DNA of 9,841 bases. Source: Bacillota bacterium (GTDB lineage Bacteria; Bacillota; Bacilli; Bacillales; Bacillaceae_J). A program made the position numbers and the translations under genes. The stretch spans positions 1-9,841 of the forward strand of contig JAEWMK010000367.1 of the NCBI GenBank assembly GCA_023457235.1. The letters are read 5' to 3'. The notes beneath the pieces are model-generated. The model had not been told where the DNA came from, made no database searches, and saw nothing but the letters and a program-made list of their open reading frames with translations. Below are positions 1 to 5,671 of this stretch, piece by piece (the stretch's first letter is position 1; each line of letters starts with the position of its first letter).

Positions 1-1263
1 TTCATGTATAAACTGTTCAGCCTTTTCTTGATTTTCAAATTGACGAATCACGGTTTCCTTGTATGCCTGAATTCCTTTTGAGCGATCCCTTGTATGATGG
101 CGATTCTTTATTAATTCTCCTTTTCCATGGCATATTTTGTGTCTAGCTAATACCTCCCCTTGCGGCTCTTTCCGAATAATGAGGTTTTCCTCCTGAATTT
201 CTATATAGACCTTATTTTCTCCCCTAGGGCGATAAGTTCCTAATGGGAGTGAATAACGATTAGATTTGTATTTTATAATATTGTCCTTGTGGACAGTTCT
301 TGTTATACTAGAACCAAGGTTGCTCTCGAAAGAGAGTAGGGGAGAGACTGGCATTAAGTGTTGCTTTTCGAGGGCGTGCACTTCTACCGGTCTCTTTTTT
401 GTTGTATTGTGTACATTGTAATTGCCCGTCCTTTCCAACCATGCAATACACTTTTCATTCCATGTCTCTAGATTTGAAAATATCCGGTGTTTCACAAAGT
501 TCCTTTTCACATATTTCACCACATTTTCAACTCGACCTTTACTTTCCGGATCCGCCTTACGGCATAAATAAATTTGAAAACCCCTATCTTGCTTGTAAGC
601 TTGAAATTCACTCGTCAGAATAATATCACCAGCATTTTCACTTACTGTAATCAGATGGTCTTGGTCATATACAATCTCTTTAGGCATTCCTCCAAAAAAT
701 TGAAAAGCCTTTTCATGACATCGAATGGTATCTCTTGTAGTAAAAGGCCTATCCAAAAATTCCACATACTTAAAGCGCGAATGCGACAGAACAAACGTAA
801 TAAAATATAGTTTTACATCCTTCTTTTCTAAATTCTTAACCGTGATTTCACCCCAATCCACCTGCATTTGATGTCCCATCGGTAATTCTTCTATTGCTTC
901 ATATGATCTAACAAGTAAAACTTTAGGAATATCGTAAACATCTCGAAGAAGACTTACATAGTTTCTAACTGTACTTCCCCCTATCACCAAATCAGGATAA
1001 CGCTCTTTTAACCAATCCTCCACTTGAGCTGAAGACATGTCCGGATCGTTTTTTAGCCAACTTAATATTTTATCCTGATATGAATCCAATTTCTTTGTTC
1101 TACTACCAAGAGAGGCTGCCCAATCCTTTGCTTCCTCGAATGTCATTTTTAAATACTTATTGACTGTATTTCTCGAAATACCCAGTTTTCTAGCAATTGC
1201 AGATCTACTAAAACCTTTCTCCCTTAATTGATTAATTTCTAGAAACAATATTAATTTTTCCAC
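1..1263 (-). CDS. istA: IS21-family transposase IstA, 3' end outside the window
   Basis: DDE transposase of the IS21 type, which works with the ATPase IstB (expected to the left, not seen). The frame is open over all 421 codons to the left edge, without stop or frameshift, so the gene may be functional. Residues 18-38 form a helix-turn-helix (GFSRSAIARKLGISRNTV). The RNase H-like core carries the expected triad: D136 in MQVDWGE, D200 in VYDQD, and E246 in SKGRVE. The GTG at 1263 is preferred as start because GGAGGG (1279-1274) lies 10 nt upstream. The ATG at 1272 would leave only one base after that site. IstA proteins usually have about 400-510 residues, so little or moderate sequence is missing. 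Family assignment is from recognised motifs. Confidence 0.92.
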   Translation of the reverse strand, partial: MEKLILFLEINQLREKGFSRSAIARKLGISRNTVNKYLKMTFEEAKDWAASLGSRTKKLDSYQDKILSWLKNDPDMSSAQVEDWLKERYPDLVIGGSTVRNYVSLLRDVYDIPKVLLVRSYEAIEELPMGHQMQVDWGEITVKNLEKKDVKLYFITFVLSHSRFKYVEFLDRPFTTRDTIRCHEKAFQFFGGMPKEIVYDQDHLITVSENAGDIILTSEFQAYKQDRGFQIYLCRKADPESKGRVENVVKYVKRNFVKHRIFSNLETWNEKCIAWLERTGNYNVHNTTKKRPVEVHALEKQHLMPVSPLLSFESNLGSSITRTVHKDNIIKYKSNRYSLPLGTYRPRGENKVYIEIQEENLIIRKEPQGEVLARHKICHGKGELIKNRHHTRDRSKGIQAYKETVIRQFENQEKAEQFIHE

Positions 1264-1292
1264 CTTTCCCATACCCTCCAACTAAACAAATG

Positions 1293-1308
1293 ATGATAGC
1301 TTTATCAT
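1293..1308. repeat. Small palindrome upstream of istA
   Basis: Perfect 6+4+6 inverted repeat ATGATA-GCTT-TATCAT between the element end and istA. It lies about 30 bp upstream of the istA start. It could be an operator or part of the promoter of the element, since its minus strand contains TATGAT, a -10-like hexamer. No good -35 sits at proper spacing, so no promoter is claimed. Confidence 0.35.
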
Positions 1309-1376
1309 AGCTTAGTAGAGGATTAATTTGGTAAAAAAGTGTTCAATCTTATCTGGCGGAAACTGTTAATAATAGT

Positions 1377-2042
1377 TTAGCAGTTACACCCGATAACTTT
1401 ATTTGTAAAATCCCTAACCGGCACGGCTATACTGATAACTCCTTTATGCGTTTCCTCAATTGCAATATAATACCCCTGTTGTTTAATCCCTTTTAACTTA
1501 CTTTTGAGAGTCTCGTGGCTAGTTATAGTATTCGGACCAAATGAAACGAGTTTAGGAGGCAAAACAGATTTGATAATTATATTATTCGAAAATGCTAGAA
1601 TAACCAAGCCCGAGGCAGTACAATATGCAGGAATATTTGATCCTATATGAGATGTAAGACGTATCGGATTACTACTTTCGTATTTTTCAAGATATACTAT
1701 ATTTTTCCCTTCCAATATGCCGAAATGAACCGTTTTATCCAAAGCCTTGTTTAGCTTTTCTAAAATAGGCCTCACTTCTTCCCTATAAGTTTTCCAATGC
1801 ATCTTAATAATTCCACTTAATTTTAGAGTAGAAATACCAAGTTGATAGCCGCCACTATATCTATACTTCTTTTCTAAATACCCATATTTTGCAAGAGTAG
1901 TGACCAGACGATATGTAGTTATCTCACTCAAACCAAGTTCTTCTGCTATTTCACCTATTTGCAGTTCCTGTTTTTCGATAGAATACAAGCGTAAAATTTT
2001 CATAGCATTGTTCACTGTTTGTAACATATAATTACTTTTCAC
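1377..2042 (-). pseudogene. IclR-family transcriptional regulator, C-terminus removed by IS21 insertion
   Basis: IclR regulators bind DNA through an N-terminal winged helix-turn-helix and sense a small metabolite through the C-terminal domain. Here residues 27-58 form the winged helix (IGEIAEELGLSEITTYRL) and residues ~75-218 cover most of the effector domain. Native sequence stops after VIG at 1389. The frame then reads three codons (CNC) of the IS end and stops at 1377. Family members usually have ~250 residues and continue from this VIG with a final strand and helix, so ~30 residues are lost. GTG at 2042 is chosen as start because AAGG (2054-2051), extended by GTGAG, lies 8 nt upstream; the GTG at 2051 sits inside that site. 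The effector and targets cannot be told. The neighbouring minus-strand genes are degraded, and no intact operon remains beside it. Confidence 0.85.
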
Positions 2043-2200
2043 TATTCTCACCTTATATTTAAAAGATAGTCTCTCGAAATTTAATTTTCAGTTTTCTCTA
2101 GCCTTCTAGCTTGACCCTTTCTCGTTTTCCCTCAATGCCGATGATATAAGCAATTCCCCTAATTTAAAAAACGCGTTTGAATTCATTGAATATACAGTAA

Positions 2201-2216
2201 ATTAAATCAATTTAAT
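2201..2216. repeat. AT-rich palindrome upstream of the IclR gene
   Basis: Perfect inverted repeat ATTAAAT-CA-ATTTAAT about 160 bp upstream of the IclR start. IclR regulators often bind palindromes near their own promoter, so this may be an operator. The composition is pure AT-rich background and chance is a fair alternative. Confidence 0.25.
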
Positions 2217-2463
2217 ATTAGCACTGCATTCTGAACTTTTCTATTTTAAAGTATCATTAGTTAATCATTCAGTATAATTAGCCAATATACTAATCCATCA
2301 TATCGGGATGTTGCTGAAAATTTTAAAAGTCCTTCGATAGTATTTTTTCAGACGTGGAGCTAAATTGGCTGATACAGCAGCTACTACTTCTGCAGTTAAC
2401 GCAACCTTCTACTTCCCCTCCTATAGGACCAGCTTCTGTAAGGAAAGGTGTTTCACCAGAAAT

Positions 2464-2529
2464 CACTGGGGACGGTCCATTTCGGTTAAACTTTCCACAT
2501 CTTCATGTCATAAGGAACAGTCCCGAGTG
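2464..2529. repeat. REP-like imperfect inverted repeat
   Basis: CACTGGGGACGGTCC (2464-2478) is mirrored by GGAACAGTCCCGAGTG (2514-2529) with two mismatches, one bulge and a 35-base loop. The GGGGACGG/GTCCC cores are far more GC-rich than the flanks. From memory, GGGGACGGT-type motifs recur as interspersed repeats in many Bacillus relatives. That link is inference; a second copy is not visible in this window. Confidence 0.4.
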
Positions 2530-2543
2530 GTTCTTTTAGTATG

Positions 2544-2574
2544 AAAAAAGGGCAACCAGCTTTGGCTACCCTTT
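2544..2574 (-). terminator. Rho-independent terminator after the Sda/hydrolase remnant
   Basis: On the minus strand AAAGGGTAGCCA (2574-2563) pairs with TGGTTGCCCTTT (2558-2547) through 12 base pairs, two of them G-U, around the loop AAGC. The stem runs into six T residues. The two G-U pairs form only in the minus-strand RNA, which fixes the direction. It lies 74 bases past the last in-frame stop of the hydrolase remnant and probably was the original end of that gene. Confidence 0.8.
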
Positions 2575-2647
2575 AGATATTATACGGTGATTAATTTTAC
2601 TACGCGCAGAAGATTCATACTTGTTCGCTATATGGAGGTCTTATTTG

Positions 2648-2944
2648 CTATTGGATATTAACCAATTTATCAGATTTATATTTTCGTACAGATAATGCTG
2701 GGTCAACAATTGTATCATTAGAACCCACAAAAGCCTATACTGGAATGTTTGATAAAGCATTTATATTAGATTCCGTCCTCTTAATGCTGCCACTCAACGG
2801 CGCAATGGAAGAAAATAAATCTGGATATGAAACAGCGATATTCCAAACACCAGTTCCACCCATACTATGTCCAGTTAGGCTTTTTTTATTGCTATCAAGG
2901 TTATAAGTCTCGTCTACAAAATCTATCAATTCTTTCATAGCTAT
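2648..2944 (-). pseudogene. Alpha/beta-hydrolase (esterase, PHB-depolymerase-like) remnant
   Basis: Middle part of an esterase. It shows a helix with LIDFVDETYNLD, the elbow LTGHSMGGTGVW with the Ser nucleophile, then SYPDLFSSIAPLSGS. After the TAG at 2737-2735 the same frame continues with AFVGSNDTIVDPALS, the usual region of the catalytic Asp, and stops for good at 2650-2648. In this family the position after PV is often Trp, so TAG could be a mutated TGG. Both the N-terminal strands with the oxyanion loop and the C-terminal catalytic His are missing. An internal GGTGAG six bases before an ATG (2938) could restart translation at MKELIDF. The fragment is fused in frame to the Sda-like segment, which probably arose by deletion. 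Substrate unknown. Confidence 0.7.
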
Positions 2945-3067
2945 CTCACCTGAATTCTTTCTTCTTACTATCTCATTTCTAAGTATCATAATAAAATCAT
3001 ATGATAAATTTCTTTGAATGGAATTAACAAAAGACTCTATTAATAATTCATTGCTAATTTTTTGCAT
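2735..3067 (-). CDS. Sda-like sporulation checkpoint domain fused to a hydrolase fragment
   Basis: The 110-residue ORF has two unrelated parts. Residues 1-41 align without gaps to B. subtilis Sda as I recall it. They share SxELLIES (5-12), NL (20-21), DFI (24-26), NEI (31-33) and RR (35-36), including L21 and F25, positions reported to matter for binding KinA. Sda is a ~46-residue helical hairpin that blocks autophosphorylation of sporulation kinases when replication is impaired. From about residue 42 the chain becomes an alpha/beta-hydrolase fragment with the nucleophile elbow GHSMGG (66-71), then ends at TAG after SNIPV. AAGGAG upstream (11 nt before ATG 3067) gives a normal initiation site. 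No DnaA box (TTATNCACA), known upstream of B. subtilis sda, was found. The Sda part could still act if the product is stable; the hydrolase part should be inactive. Confidence 0.7.
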   Translation of the reverse strand: MQKISNELLIESFVNSIQRNLSYDFIMILRNEIVRRKNSGEIAMKELIDFVDETYNLDSNKKSLTGHSMGGTGVWNIAVSYPDLFSSIAPLSGSIKRTESNINALSNIPV

Positions 3068-3353
3068 ACCACTTCAAACTCCTTTTTGAACTTAAATTCG
3101 GCAACTTATATAAAAATATAAATGCCTTAGACCGTGTCACTAAAACCACCTATACTGCTTATTAAAATAAACTAGGTTTTGGAAAAATAACTCTGCCTTT
3201 TCAGACATAAACAGACCTATCTTCTACAAATTACTAAATTTATAGAGCTAATGTTAAAATAGTTCAATTTCACCTTCAAGGTAGGTTTTCTTTTATTTGA
3301 AATTTATCACTGAAAGAAGAATAAAATTTTTTTTACGACAATTTTAATTAAAT
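3068..3353. other. Intergenic stretch between the Sda/hydrolase ORF and the tRNA terminator
   Basis: AT-rich, about 290 bases. It holds the ribosome binding site AAGGAG for the Sda-like ORF (3084-3079) and a TTATAT-AAAA-ATATAA palindrome near 3105-3121. A short ACCTTCAAGGT palindrome lies near 3270. No open frame with a start and ribosome binding site, no convincing promoter and no lost hydrolase N-terminus were seen. Confidence 0.5.
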
Positions 3354-3388
3354 AAAAAACAAAAAACCCCTGAATATGCAAGGGTTTT
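3354..3388 (-). terminator. Terminator of the tRNA-Arg gene
   Basis: On the minus strand AAAACCC (3388-3382) pairs with GGGTTTT (3369-3363), with a 12-base loop. The stem is followed by T-rich sequence (TTTTTTGTTTTTT). It begins 5 bases after the tRNA discriminator base, as expected for a single-gene tRNA transcript. Confidence 0.85.
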
Positions 3389-3392
3389 GCAG

Positions 3393-3465
3393 CGGCCCCG
3401 AGAGGAATCGAACCTCCGACGCACGGTTTAGGAAACCGACGCTCTATCCGCTGAGCTACGGAGCC
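3393..3465 (-). tRNA. tRNA-Arg (anticodon CCU)
   Basis: A 73-base cloverleaf. The acceptor stem GGCTCCG/CGGGGCC has one G-U pair and the discriminator is G. The D arm is GCTC-AGCGGATA-GAGC. The anticodon loop TTCCTAA puts CCT at 3432-3430. The T arm is GGAGG-TTCGATT-CCTCT. CCA is not encoded (CTG follows), so it must be added after transcription. The outermost pair of the anticodon stem is T-T, a small irregularity. It reads AGG arginine codons. It stands alone between its own promoter and terminator. Confidence 0.95.
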
Positions 3466-3475
3466 AGATATAAAA

Positions 3476-3505
3476 TTGTGTACATTTATAAATTATAACG
3501 ATAAT
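3476..3505 (+). promoter_or_regulatory. Candidate promoter of the type I toxin mRNA
   Basis: TTGTGT (3476-3481), an 18-base spacer and GATAAT (3500-3505) on the plus strand. Initiation near 3512 would give a ~40-base leader before the toxin start at 3554. Both hexamers deviate from consensus. Support comes mainly from the position upstream of a peptide ORF with ribosome binding site. Confidence 0.4.
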
Positions 3506-3519
3506 GGATGAAATGTAAA
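3492..3519 (-). promoter_or_regulatory. Sigma-A promoter of tRNA-Arg
   Basis: TTTACA (3519-3514), a 16-base spacer and TATAAT (3497-3492) on the minus strand. Initiation near 3485 would leave a leader of about 20 bases before the tRNA. The element lies back to back with, and overlaps, the candidate toxin promoter on the plus strand. Confidence 0.75.
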
Positions 3520-3553
3520 CAACTTAGTAATAGGAAAATTGCATAGAGGCTAA

Positions 3554-3655
3554 TTGGTTACAATAGACGTAGCAATGCTTGCAATTTCATATGCAGGATT
3601 GAACTTAACTTTAGTCATGATTGTGATCATGATTATAGCTCTATGCAGAAAGTAA
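3554..3655 (+). CDS. Putative type I toxin, holin-like/TxpA-type membrane peptide
   Basis: A 33-residue peptide beginning MVTIDVAMLAISYAG, followed by a hydrophobic stretch (residues ~8-30) and ending in the basic tail CRK. This is the layout of TxpA, BsrG and the 'holin-like toxin' peptides of Bacilli: a short polar start of the type MxTYExL, one membrane helix, basic end. Such peptides damage the cell envelope when not silenced by an antisense RNA. The start is TTG at 3554: it follows a stop codon by one codon position, and AGAGG (3545-3549) lies 4 bases upstream. The ATG at 3575 has no ribosome binding site and would remove the conserved start. The stop codon lies at the foot of a hairpin (3654-3688). 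The 3' region, with a terminator and a convergent promoter, matches the architecture of such loci. The gene is intact. Toxicity is inferred from architecture, not demonstrated. Confidence 0.72.
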   Translation: MVTIDVAMLAISYAGLNLTLVMIVIMIIALCRK

Positions 3656-3688
3656 CCCACCCTGTCTGTTGGCACGGATAGGTGGGTT
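3654..3688 (-). terminator. Stable hairpin at the toxin stop codon; likely antitoxin RNA terminator
   Basis: AACCCACC (3654-3661) and GGTGGGTT (3681-3688) form a perfect 8-bp stem that includes part of the toxin stop codon. On the minus strand it is followed by ACTTTCT, a weak U-rich tract, so it may end the antisense RNA. On the plus strand it lies inside the toxin mRNA and may stabilise it or limit ribosome access. The minus-strand role is inference. Confidence 0.5.
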
Positions 3689-3744
3689 TACTTTCTCACT
3701 TATATTACTTATGCCGACTGCCCACTATTGTGGAATGCAATTGG

Positions 3745-3785
3745 ATAACCGTGGATGTCTCACCATCTGCGGTTATTTTAGTTTA
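3745..3785 (+). terminator. Terminator of the toxin mRNA
   Basis: ATAACCGTGGATG (3745-3757) pairs with CATCTGCGGTTAT (3764-3776). The 13-bp stem contains two wobble pairs and has a 6-base loop. On the plus strand it is followed by TTTAGTTTAT; the minus strand lacks a T tract. It would end a ~270-base mRNA whose 3' part is fully covered by the antisense RNA. Confidence 0.75.
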
Positions 3786-3795
3786 TGTTAATTAC

Positions 3796-3824
3796 ATTAT
3801 ATCAATGCATTTTCATGTTATCAA
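3796..3824 (-). promoter_or_regulatory. Strong sigma-A promoter of the antisense (antitoxin) RNA
   Basis: TTGATA (3824-3819), a 17-base spacer and TATAAT (3801-3796) on the minus strand, with TG one base before the -10 (extended -10). This is the best sigma-A promoter in the window. No ORF with a ribosome binding site follows it. It points straight into the 3' end of the toxin transcription unit. It lies 41 bp beyond the chemoreceptor stop codon. Confidence 0.8.
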
Positions 3825-3864
3825 GTTCAGTATGATGCTGGGTACCTCCAAATCTACAAAAATA

Positions 3865-5595
3865 CTATACTTTAAACTTATTTGTCTTCTGAACCGTGTT
3901 CTTAACTTTGAGATTAATATTATGTAATTCATTTACAAACTCATCTAAGTTTCCATTAATAGTGTTTATTGAAGCATTGACCTCCTGAGAAGATGCTGCT
4001 GTTTCTTCTATACTATCTTTCACTACTAAGACAGCTTTTTTAATAATCCCTTGTTGTTCCTCCATTGAAAATAGAGATTCATCTACTTTTGTTAATTTTT
4101 GATTTAACTTAGTTGTGATAGATTTTAAAGATTCCATACATTCGGCGCTTTGTTTAATATTTTTTGACTGCAGATCATATTGCTGTTTTGTCAGCAATAA
4201 TTCTTCGCTTGCTGAGGTAGCCGCAATTTGGATATCTCCTATTTTTTCTTGGATATCTTTTGTATAAACAGCAGTTTCCTCTGATAATTTTCCTACTTCC
4301 TTGGCTACAACGCCAAACCCTCTTCCACTTTCACCTGCACGGGCAGCCTCAATGGCTGCATTTAAAGCTAAAAGATTAGTTTGTGATGCAATATCTTCAA
4401 TTGCTTTCATAACTGCACCCATTTGTACCAGTTTATTAACCAGTCCATTCATTGTTCCTACGAATTCTTCAAATATTTTTGTCGTTTGTAGATTTTGGTC
4501 TAGTGTTTGCTGAAGTAGTTCATAGCCTTCATGTCCTTCTCCCGATACCTTATTAGTTAGTAAATTCATCGCATTTATCGAATTGCGTACAATTTCTACG
4601 TCCCTATCAAAATCTAAAACTGCACTTTGTACACTTTCTATTGAACCATTAATATACGTTATACTTTTAGCAATTTCTTCACTGGAAGATTCAATTAAGT
4701 CATTTTTCACCTTAATATCATTGGCATTATGAGAAATTGTGTTCGTTCCTTCTTCTACTTGGTTGGTAGTTTCCTGAATATCGGCAATAAGTTGCTTTAA
4801 TTCCCTACTCATGAAGTTAAAGGATTGGATGATGTCGCCAAATTCATCCTTTTTCTCGTATAAAATATCATGGGTTTTTAAATCACCTTTCGCAATTCTG
4901 TCGGTTAAGTCCTTCATTTGCATTAATGGCTTTAATGTTTGGCGGATAAACAAATGTATAATAATGCCAATGATTAACGTTATTATTAAACTAACTACTA
5001 CACTGGATATAATATTTTCGATAAATGCTTTACGGGATATTTCATTAACAAAATTCGCATCTACGTCCATTCCTAATGCACCAATGATTTCTCCTTGTTT
5101 ATTTTTTAACGATATGAAGGAGGACATATAATCACCATAGTCCGGATCATGAACGATCTTAGTAAAGGAATATAATCCTTTTATAAAGGTATCTTTAATA
5201 TCACTATATTGGGTAACTGCAAGTAATTCATTGATTTCAGAGGCTACTTCAGAGCTTTCAGGTTGTCCATCGATCATGATACGAATTTTCTGTTCTGCAT
5301 CTACATTGAGAGTATATAAATACATGACTCCTTGTTTTTCACGTATCTCATTTAAATCATATCTAAGTTGCCAGTATAGATCATTCTCTATAGGATTACG
5401 CAGCCACTTTTCATAGGCAGTAGTATCGAAGTAATTGTTAATGATATTATCAAGCCTGTCCTCACTAATATGTTGTATAGTTGCCTGAATATTATTTGTT
5501 ATCGTTCGAACTAAAACAAAAGTATTTATTGCAAAAACGAGAAGTAATGACAAAATGATCAACAACAAAAGCTTCGTTTTTATTTTTAGATTCAT
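3865..5595 (-). CDS. Methyl-accepting chemotaxis protein with Cache-like sensor
   Basis: A 576-residue inner-membrane chemoreceptor that would pass ligand binding to the CheA/CheW complex. TM1 is residues ~8-30 and the extracellular sensor ~31-193. TM2 is ~194-217 and HAMP ~218-270. The long signalling hairpin has its conserved tip at ~399-441 (SQTNLLALNAAIEAARAGE...GRGFGVVAKEV). The sensor ends in GALGMDVDANF, a pattern common in Cache domains, which often bind amino acids, organic acids or amines; the ligand itself cannot be read. GGAGGA lies 5 bases before the ATG. The gene follows nhaC after a terminator hairpin (5618-5659), and no clear sigma-A or sigma-D promoter was found between them. 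No strong terminator follows it before the antisense promoter at 3796-3824. Length and motifs look intact. Confidence 0.93.
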   Translation of the reverse strand: MNLKIKTKLLLLIILSLLLVFAINTFVLVRTITNNIQATIQHISEDRLDNIINNYFDTTAYEKWLRNPIENDLYWQLRYDLNEIREKQGVMYLYTLNVDAEQKIRIMIDGQPESSEVASEINELLAVTQYSDIKDTFIKGLYSFTKIVHDPDYGDYMSSFISLKNKQGEIIGALGMDVDANFVNEISRKAFIENIISSVVVSLIITLIIGIIIHLFIRQTLKPLMQMKDLTDRIAKGDLKTHDILYEKKDEFGDIIQSFNFMSRELKQLIADIQETTNQVEEGTNTISHNANDIKVKNDLIESSSEEIAKSITYINGSIESVQSAVLDFDRDVEIVRNSINAMNLLTNKVSGEGHEGYELLQQTLDQNLQTTKIFEEFVGTMNGLVNKLVQMGAVMKAIEDIASQTNLLALNAAIEAARAGESGRGFGVVAKEVGKLSEETAVYTKDIQEKIGDIQIAATSASEELLLTKQQYDLQSKNIKQSAECMESLKSITTKLNQKLTKVDESLFSMEEQQGIIKKAVLVVKDSIEETAASSQEVNASINTINGNLDEFVNELHNINLKVKNTVQKTNKFKV

Positions 5596-5608
5596 AGCAT
5601 TCCTCCAT

Positions 5609-5659
5609 AAATGAAAAGCCAGACCCTATACCATTATGTGTTACCAACTAGAGTCTGGC
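5609..5659 (-). terminator. Terminator between nhaC and the chemoreceptor gene
   Basis: On the minus strand GCCAGACTCTA (5659-5649) pairs with TAGGGTCTGGC (5628-5618) over 11 bp with one U-G pair and a 20-base loop, then TTTTCATTTAT. It ends nhaC transcription. The tail runs directly into the GGAGGA of the chemoreceptor gene, so partial read-through could supply that gene. Confidence 0.75.
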
Positions 5660-5671
5660 ATTCTAAATCTA

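Larger units (their letters stand above)
1..1388 (-). mobile_element. IS21-family insertion sequence, istA-side end (partial)
   Basis: The element enters from the left edge and its istA-proximal terminus is placed at 1388. There the minus strand reads TGTAACTGC immediately after the last plausible IclR codon; IS21-family elements normally begin with TG. The ~120 bp between this end and istA (1264-1388) is AT-rich and non-coding, as expected for an IS21 left end. istB and the other terminus are outside the window. The boundary is inferred from where the IclR homology breaks (...VIG, then CNC-stop), not from a visible target duplication. IS21 elements usually duplicate 4-8 bp, so bases just right of 1388 should recur at the far end. 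Confidence 0.8.
2043..2734. other. Gene-poor stretch between the IclR remnant and the Sda/hydrolase ORF
   Basis: No supportable intact gene. Seen here are an AT palindrome (2201-2216), a REP-like inverted repeat (2464-2529), a minus-strand terminator (2544-2574) and the tail of a hydrolase remnant (2648-2734). Between ~2305 and 2460 all frames are short and interrupted. One minus-strand frame (2400 to 2297) is rich in Ala and Val and might be a decayed gene tail, but it has no start and no recognisable family. The IclR promoter should lie in 2060-2220; no hexamer pair was convincing. Confidence 0.6.
3650..3790 (-). ncRNA. Putative antisense antitoxin RNA (RatA/SR4-like arrangement)
   Basis: Predicted RNA of roughly 140 bases, starting about 7 bases after the -10 at 3796 and ending at the hairpin 3654-3688. 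It is fully complementary to the 3' end of the toxin mRNA, including its terminator and 3' untranslated region. In the known pairs txpA/RatA and bsrG/SR4, such convergent 3' overlaps cause RNase III cleavage of the toxin mRNA and, for SR4, block translation. Both ends are inferred from promoter and hairpin positions; the 3' end is the less certain one. Confidence 0.6.

Noticed and set aside
2297..2400. Ala/Val-rich minus-strand frame that might be a decayed gene tail
   Set aside because: No start codon with ribosome binding site, stop just upstream, and no family identified; not enough to call a pseudogene.
2354..2539. 61-codon plus-strand frame with a GTG start
   Set aside because: No ribosome binding site and no recognisable family; it overlaps the inverted repeat at 2464-2529 and reads against the direction of the neighbouring genes.
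3575..3655. Shorter toxin starting at ATG 3575
   Set aside because: No ribosome binding site before it, and it would lose the MVTIDV start typical for this peptide family; TTG 3554 fits better.
3669..3682. TTGGCACGGATAGG on the plus strand, a half match to a sigma-54 promoter
   Set aside because: The -12 element (TTGC) is absent at the required spacing; it lies in the loop and stem of the toxin 3' hairpin.
3682..3927. 81-codon plus-strand frame downstream of the toxin peptide
   Set aside because: It runs through the toxin terminator, across the antisense promoter and into the chemoreceptor 3' end, with no ribosome binding site; such frames are common over the 3' region of these toxin loci.
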